DNA from: JAHEIJ01 sp040235565
GTDB taxonomy: Bacteria > Pseudomonadota > Gammaproteobacteria > UBA6429 > Thiohalophilaceae
NCBI GenBank assembly: GCA_040235565.1
Contig: JBECLA010000132.1
Coordinates: 1 to 9,223 of the forward strand
Length of the DNA: 9,223 nt
Direction: 5' to 3'
In this document: piece after piece, positions 6,258 through 9,223 of the stretch
How the letters are laid out: each line of letters starts with the position of its first letter
Position numbering within the stretch: the stretch's first letter is position 1
Made by a program: the position numbers and the translations under genes
The notes under the pieces: model-generated
What the model was told of the DNA's origin: nothing
What the model saw: the letters and a program-made list of their open reading frames with translations, nothing else
Database searches by the model: none

Positions 6258-6791
6258 TTGTCTGAATTTACCAAGCGACTCGGATTGATCAATGAGTGGA
6301 TCGGGCGGGCGGTCGCCTGGCTGACCCTGTTGATGGTGATCATTACCTTCACCGTGGTGGTGCTGCGCTACGGCTTCGACCAGGGATCGATTGCCATGCA
6401 GGAGTCGGTCATGTATCTGCACGCCCTCAATTTCATGCTGGGCGCGGCCTACACCCTGAAACATGACGCCCATGTTCGGGTGGATATTTTCTATCAGCAG
6501 ATGGGACCACGAGGTCGGGCCGGGGTTGATTTGTTCGGCACGCTGTTGTTATTGCTGCCGGTATGCGGCTTTATTTTCTGGACCAGCTGGGATTACGTCG
6601 CGGCAGCCTGGGCGGTGCAGGAGTCCTCGGGTGAAGCGGGTGGCTTGCCTTTTGTCTACCTCCTGAAAAGCTTACTCCTCCTGATGCCGTCATTGCTGAT
6701 GATTCAGGCTGCCGTGATCATCGTCAACGCAACCCTGATCCTGCAGGGCAAACCCGGCCTGTTAGAGCATGACAGGGAACGGGAGCTTTGA
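6258..6791 (+). CDS. dctQ: TRAP transporter small permease subunit (DctQ-like)
   Basis: This 177-residue inner-membrane protein has four predicted helices (about 15-37, 50-68, 89-110 and 132-157), the normal DctQ count. Family-typical segments are the end of helix 1 with VVVLRYGF (33-40), ESVMYLHALNFMLGAAYTLK (49-68) followed by HDAHVRVDIFY (69-79), and GGLPFVYLLKSLLLLMPSLL (128-147). DctQ pairs with the DctM channel subunit and takes substrate from a periplasmic binding protein, driven by sodium. The start is TTG: an in-frame TGA lies immediately before it, the next in-frame Met is inside helix 1, and GGGGG lies six nt upstream. The stop overlaps the region in front of dctM by a few bases. 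The subgroup looks like the one labelled 'mannitol/chloroaromatic' (COG4665), which also includes alpha-keto-acid transporters; the substrate here cannot be named. Confidence 0.92.
   Translation: MSEFTKRLGLINEWIGRAVAWLTLLMVIITFTVVVLRYGFDQGSIAMQESVMYLHALNFMLGAAYTLKHDAHVRVDIFYQQMGPRGRAGVDLFGTLLLLLPVCGFIFWTSWDYVAAAWAVQESSGEAGGLPFVYLLKSLLLLMPSLLMIQAAVIIVNATLILQGKPGLLEHDREREL
6781..6785 (+). promoter_or_regulatory. Ribosome-binding site deciding the dctM start
   Basis: GGGAG lies eight nt before the ATG at 6794 but only two nt before the in-frame TTG at 6788. The spacing favours ATG as the true dctM start, giving 461 residues rather than 463. Confidence 0.6.
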
Positions 6792-6793
6792 TC

Positions 6794-8179
6794 ATGGCCG
6801 AGTATATGCCACTCATCATGTTCCTGTGTGTCGGCCTGGTGTTGTTGTCAGGCTATCCGGTGGCCTTCTCCCTGGGCGGTACCGCCCTGGCGTTTGCTTT
6901 CCTTGGCCAACTGAGCGGCACGTTTGACACCGCCTTTCTCTCCGCCTTGCCCAGCCGCCTCTATGGCATCATGACCAATGTCACACTGGTGGCCGTGCCC
7001 CTGTTTGTCTTTATGGGCGTCATGCTGGAGCGTTCCCGGGTGGCGGATCGTCTGCTGAATACCATGGCCGGCTTGTTTGGCCCCGTACGGGGCGGGCTGG
7101 GAATCTCGGTGACGGTGGTCGGGATGTTACTCGCCGCTTCGACCGGCATTGTCGGTGCCACCGTGGTCACCATGGGCCTGCTCTCACTGCCGACCATGTT
7201 AGCGCGTGGTTATGATCCCAGCGTGGCCAGCGGTACCATCTGTGCATCCGGTACCCTGGGCCAGATTATCCCGCCCTCGATTGTGCTGGTGCTGCTGGGC
7301 GACGTGCTGTCTTCCGCCTATCAACAAGCCCAGCTGGACATGGGCCTGTTTGCGCCCGAGACCGTCTCGGTAGGCGACCTGTTCGCCGGCGCCCTGTTAC
7401 CCGGCTTGTTGCTGGTCGGTCTATACATTTTCTATCTGCTGGGCCTGGCGTGGTGGCGCCCAGACCAGGTCCCGGCGCTGCCACCGGAAGCGCAGCCGCC
7501 TGGCGGCCCCGCGCGCTGGCTTGAAGTACTGAAGGTCCTGCTACCACCACTGACGCTGATCATGCTGGTACTCGGTTCCATCCTGGTCGGCGCCGCCACC
7601 CCGACGGAAGCCGCCTCGGTCGGTGCCGTCGGCGCTATCGTCCTGGCCATCGCCCAGCGGCAGTTTAATCTCGGTATCCTGCGCGAAGTCATGCGGACCA
7701 CGACCGAAGTCAGCAGCATGGTATTTCTGATCTTGATCGGCGCCTCACTGTTTTCCCTGGTGTTTCGGGGTTTCGGCGGTGATGACCTGGTACGGGACCT
7801 TCTTACCAACCTGCCGGGCGGCGTATTCGGCGCCATGCTGGTGGTGATGCTGGTGATGTTTTTGCTGGGCTTCATTCTGGATTTTATTGAAATTACTTTC
7901 GTGGTGGTGCCGATCGTCGCACCGATTCTGCTGAGCCTGGGCCTGGATCCGATCTGGCTGGGAGTAATGATTGCGATTAACCTGCAAACCTCGTTCCTCA
8001 CCCCGCCGTTCGGGTTCGCCCTGTTTTATTTGCGTGGGGTGGCACCGGCAGAAGTGCGTACCATGGATATCTACCGCGGTGTCACTCCATTCATCGCAAT
8101 TCAGTTGCTGGCCCTGGCGTTGCTGGCGCTCTGGCCGGCATTTGCCACCTGGTTACCGAATCGGTTATTCGGGAACTAA
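6794..8179 (+). CDS. dctM: TRAP transporter large permease subunit (DctM-like)
   Basis: The 461-residue, strongly hydrophobic product is the transport channel subunit of a tripartite ATP-independent periplasmic transporter, with roughly a dozen membrane segments. Family hallmarks include the start GYPVAFSLGG (20-29), STGIVGATVVTMG (116-128), ASGTLGQIIPPS (151-162), ATPTEAASVGAVGA (268-281) and LQTSFLTPPFGFALFYLRG (397-415). The insertion near 172-199, with QQAQLDMGLFAPETVSVGDL, and the FIEIT segment at 364-368 fit the large-permease subgroup called COG4664. Known members of that subgroup move organic anions such as alpha-keto acids or chloroaromatics, but the true ligand is set by the binding protein, which is not in this window. 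The ATG start is chosen from ribosome-binding-site spacing. It directly follows dctQ (stop at 6791), so the two are surely co-transcribed. The msrB start is 65 nt downstream. Confidence 0.95.
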   Translation: MAEYMPLIMFLCVGLVLLSGYPVAFSLGGTALAFAFLGQLSGTFDTAFLSALPSRLYGIMTNVTLVAVPLFVFMGVMLERSRVADRLLNTMAGLFGPVRGGLGISVTVVGMLLAASTGIVGATVVTMGLLSLPTMLARGYDPSVASGTICASGTLGQIIPPSIVLVLLGDVLSSAYQQAQLDMGLFAPETVSVGDLFAGALLPGLLLVGLYIFYLLGLAWWRPDQVPALPPEAQPPGGPARWLEVLKVLLPPLTLIMLVLGSILVGAATPTEAASVGAVGAIVLAIAQRQFNLGILREVMRTTTEVSSMVFLILIGASLFSLVFRGFGGDDLVRDLLTNLPGGVFGAMLVVMLVMFLLGFILDFIEITFVVVPIVAPILLSLGLDPIWLGVMIAINLQTSFLTPPFGFALFYLRGVAPAEVRTMDIYRGVTPFIAIQLLALALLALWPAFATWLPNRLFGN

Positions 8180-8244
8180 ACTCAGCATGTGATTGCCTAT
8201 AAGACAGGCATGTATATTTTTACAAGACCGGGCATCGCGAGAGC

Positions 8245-8670
8245 ATGAGCAAAAAACCACCTCAATCTGAAACCGAGTGGCGGGCCTGCCTGACACCGGA
8301 ACAATTCCATATCATGCGCCAGCAGGGAACCGAGCGCGCCTTTACCGGTAAATACCATAACGTCAAAACACCCGGCACCTACGTCTGCGCCGGGTGTGGC
8401 GAGCCGCTGTTTGACTCGGAGACAAAATTTAACTCACGCACCGGCTGGCCCAGTTACTGGCAACCGATCAATGAAGAAGCGGTGGCCACCCACGAGGATA
8501 ACAGCCTCGGCATGCAACGCACCGAAGTGCATTGCCGCAACTGCGGCTCCCATCTCGGCCATGTGTTTCCCGATGGCCCGCCGCCCACCGGGCTGCGTTA
8601 CTGCATCAATTCGGCCAGCCTGGTTTTAAAGAAGCGCGAGGTAAAAGGAAAATCTGCCACCGATGATTAA
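8245..8670 (+). CDS. msrB: Peptide-methionine (R)-S-oxide reductase MsrB
   Basis: The enzyme reduces the R epimer of methionine sulfoxide in oxidised proteins. The 141-residue product is a complete single-domain MsrB. Zinc ligands are the pairs CAGC (Cys48, Cys51) and CRNC (Cys97, Cys100). The catalytic cysteine is Cys120 in RYCINSASL, with GHVFPDGP at 105-112 and GWPSYW at 67-72. The position before GWPS, where many MsrBs have a resolving cysteine (GCGWPS), is Thr66 here (SRTGWPS). The only other cysteine is Cys15 in the N-terminal helix region. No signal peptide is seen, so it is probably cytoplasmic. The start ATG at 8245 gives the usual N-terminal length; the ribosome-binding site is weak. 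It lies 65 nt after dctM on the same strand and may be read through or have its own promoter. It converges with the minus-strand membrane gene 22 nt away. Confidence 0.96.
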   Translation: MSKKPPQSETEWRACLTPEQFHIMRQQGTERAFTGKYHNVKTPGTYVCAGCGEPLFDSETKFNSRTGWPSYWQPINEEAVATHEDNSLGMQRTEVHCRNCGSHLGHVFPDGPPPTGLRYCINSASLVLKKREVKGKSATDD

Positions 8671-8692
8671 CCTGTTTCAGCACCGGCGCTCT

Positions 8693-9223
8693 TTAAGAAT
8701 TATTCGGGCTGCTTGCTCCTGATTTTTCTGGCAAGGGGGTTAATAACATCCGCCGCAAGGCACCTTTGCCAAGGTTCTTACGCACCACGGACAGCATGTT
8801 ATAACTGAGTAATGCCGCCGACAGGCATAGCGTGTTGAGCCAGACATGGATTGCATTTGCCTGTTGGAACACTGCGACCAGCGAGGTGCCAAAGCTGTCA
8901 TGTTCATGTCGCCCTTCGAAAACTTTTTCGAACAACAACAGAACAAACACGCCAAAAGAATACAAAACCGTGCGCAACACGACATCCACCCACGCCGGTT
9001 GAGCTCGGACCCACGCACCCAGTGAGACATGCTCCAGTACCAACACGACCTTGGCGAGCACCAGCGCGCCAACCAGTGCCACTGACAAGCCAGAAAAAGC
9101 GATTTGATATTCTTCAAGAACGAGATATTTAAGCAATACCAGTGCGCCAAGCCAACAGCCAAAATAAAGCGTAAGCGACACGACCGCCACGATTTCGTGC
9201 TTGAGTTTCTGCGTAACGCTCAT
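8693..9223 (-). CDS. Four-helix membrane protein of unknown function
   Basis: The 176-residue product has four predicted membrane helices (about 13-35, 41-62, 80-100 and 124-146). Between helices 2 and 3 is a short polar loop, EHVSLGAWVRAQPAWVD (64-80); between 3 and 4 is a charged loop, EKVFEGRHEHDSFG (99-112). A basic stretch, RKNLGKGALRR (148-158), follows the last helix and should be cytoplasmic. The polar tail ends in Ser and Asn. I did not recognise a family; it looks like a conserved hypothetical inner-membrane protein, and no function is proposed. The ATG lies exactly on the right window edge (9223-9221), so a longer start upstream cannot be excluded and no ribosome-binding site can be seen. 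It is convergent with msrB, with no clear shared terminator in the 22-nt gap. Confidence 0.8.
   Translation of the reverse strand: MSVTQKLKHEIVAVVSLTLYFGCWLGALVLLKYLVLEEYQIAFSGLSVALVGALVLAKVVLVLEHVSLGAWVRAQPAWVDVVLRTVLYSFGVFVLLLFEKVFEGRHEHDSFGTSLVAVFQQANAIHVWLNTLCLSAALLSYNMLSVVRKNLGKGALRRMLLTPLPEKSGASSPNNS

Noticed and set aside
7432..8001. 189-codon minus-strand open frame inside dctM
   Set aside because: It is antisense to unmistakable DctM motifs and very rich in Arg, Ser and Thr, as expected of a shadow frame.
6062..8198. The 9-mer TGATTGCCT occurs upstream of both dctQ (6062-6070) and msrB (8190-8198)
   Set aside because: A shared 9-mer between two gaps of this size is not rare enough, and the flanking bases do not match.
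8194..8218. Stem TGCCT/AGGCA followed by a T-rich stretch between dctM and msrB, as a terminator; TATATT there as an msrB promoter
   Set aside because: The stem is five AT/GC pairs with a seven-nt loop and a broken T-tract, and the -10-like box has no -35 at 16-18 nt. Both are too weak to call.
8679..8690. Near-palindrome AGCACCGGCGCT between the convergent msrB and membrane-protein genes, as a shared terminator
   Set aside because: With any loop the stem is only about three bp, and no T-run follows on either strand.

Overview
The window reads as a chromosomal housekeeping segment from a gammaproteobacterium of moderately high GC. The gene order polA / LOG-family gene / DUF2782 gene / thrB (kinase-fold type) recalls the polA-DUF2782-thrB neighbourhood of Pseudomonas and of the Chromatiales-like sulfur bacteria. 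The genus cannot be fixed from the sequence. There are nine protein-coding genes (two touch the window edges) plus one doubtful small ORF. No rRNA, tRNA, insertion sequence, CRISPR array or prophage was seen.

Left arm, minus strand (3743 down to 1): polA, then a 276-residue predicted outer-membrane beta-barrel protein 20 nt downstream, then the start of a SixA-type histidine phosphatase 23 nt further on, cut by the window edge. The tight spacing suggests one transcript. The polA promoter candidate is nearly consensus and would start transcription at the ATG itself, so a leaderless mRNA is possible.

Middle, plus strand (3928 to 5976): a LOG-family Rossmann-fold protein, a small secreted DUF2782 protein and homoserine kinase ThrB, probably co-transcribed and divergent from polA. 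ThrB is the only biosynthetic enzyme here (threonine pathway).

The 281-nt gap from 5977 to 6257 is the most structured non-coding stretch. It has two consensus DnaA boxes and one near-match in the same orientation, AT-rich sequence, a 10-bp inverted repeat overlapping a perfect TATAAT, and a 30-codon ORF whose stop directly precedes the TTG start of dctQ.

Right arm, plus strand (6258 to 8670): the two membrane subunits of a TRAP transporter (DctQ small, DctM large) without a substrate-binding DctP gene beside them, then a zinc-type methionine sulfoxide reductase MsrB. A convergent minus-strand gene (9223 to 8693) encodes an unrecognised four-helix membrane protein. I found no obvious new multi-gene system. 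The best leads are the DnaA-box intergenic region, the possible leaderless polA mRNA, the orphan TRAP permease with its leader, and the barrel gene between polA and sixA.
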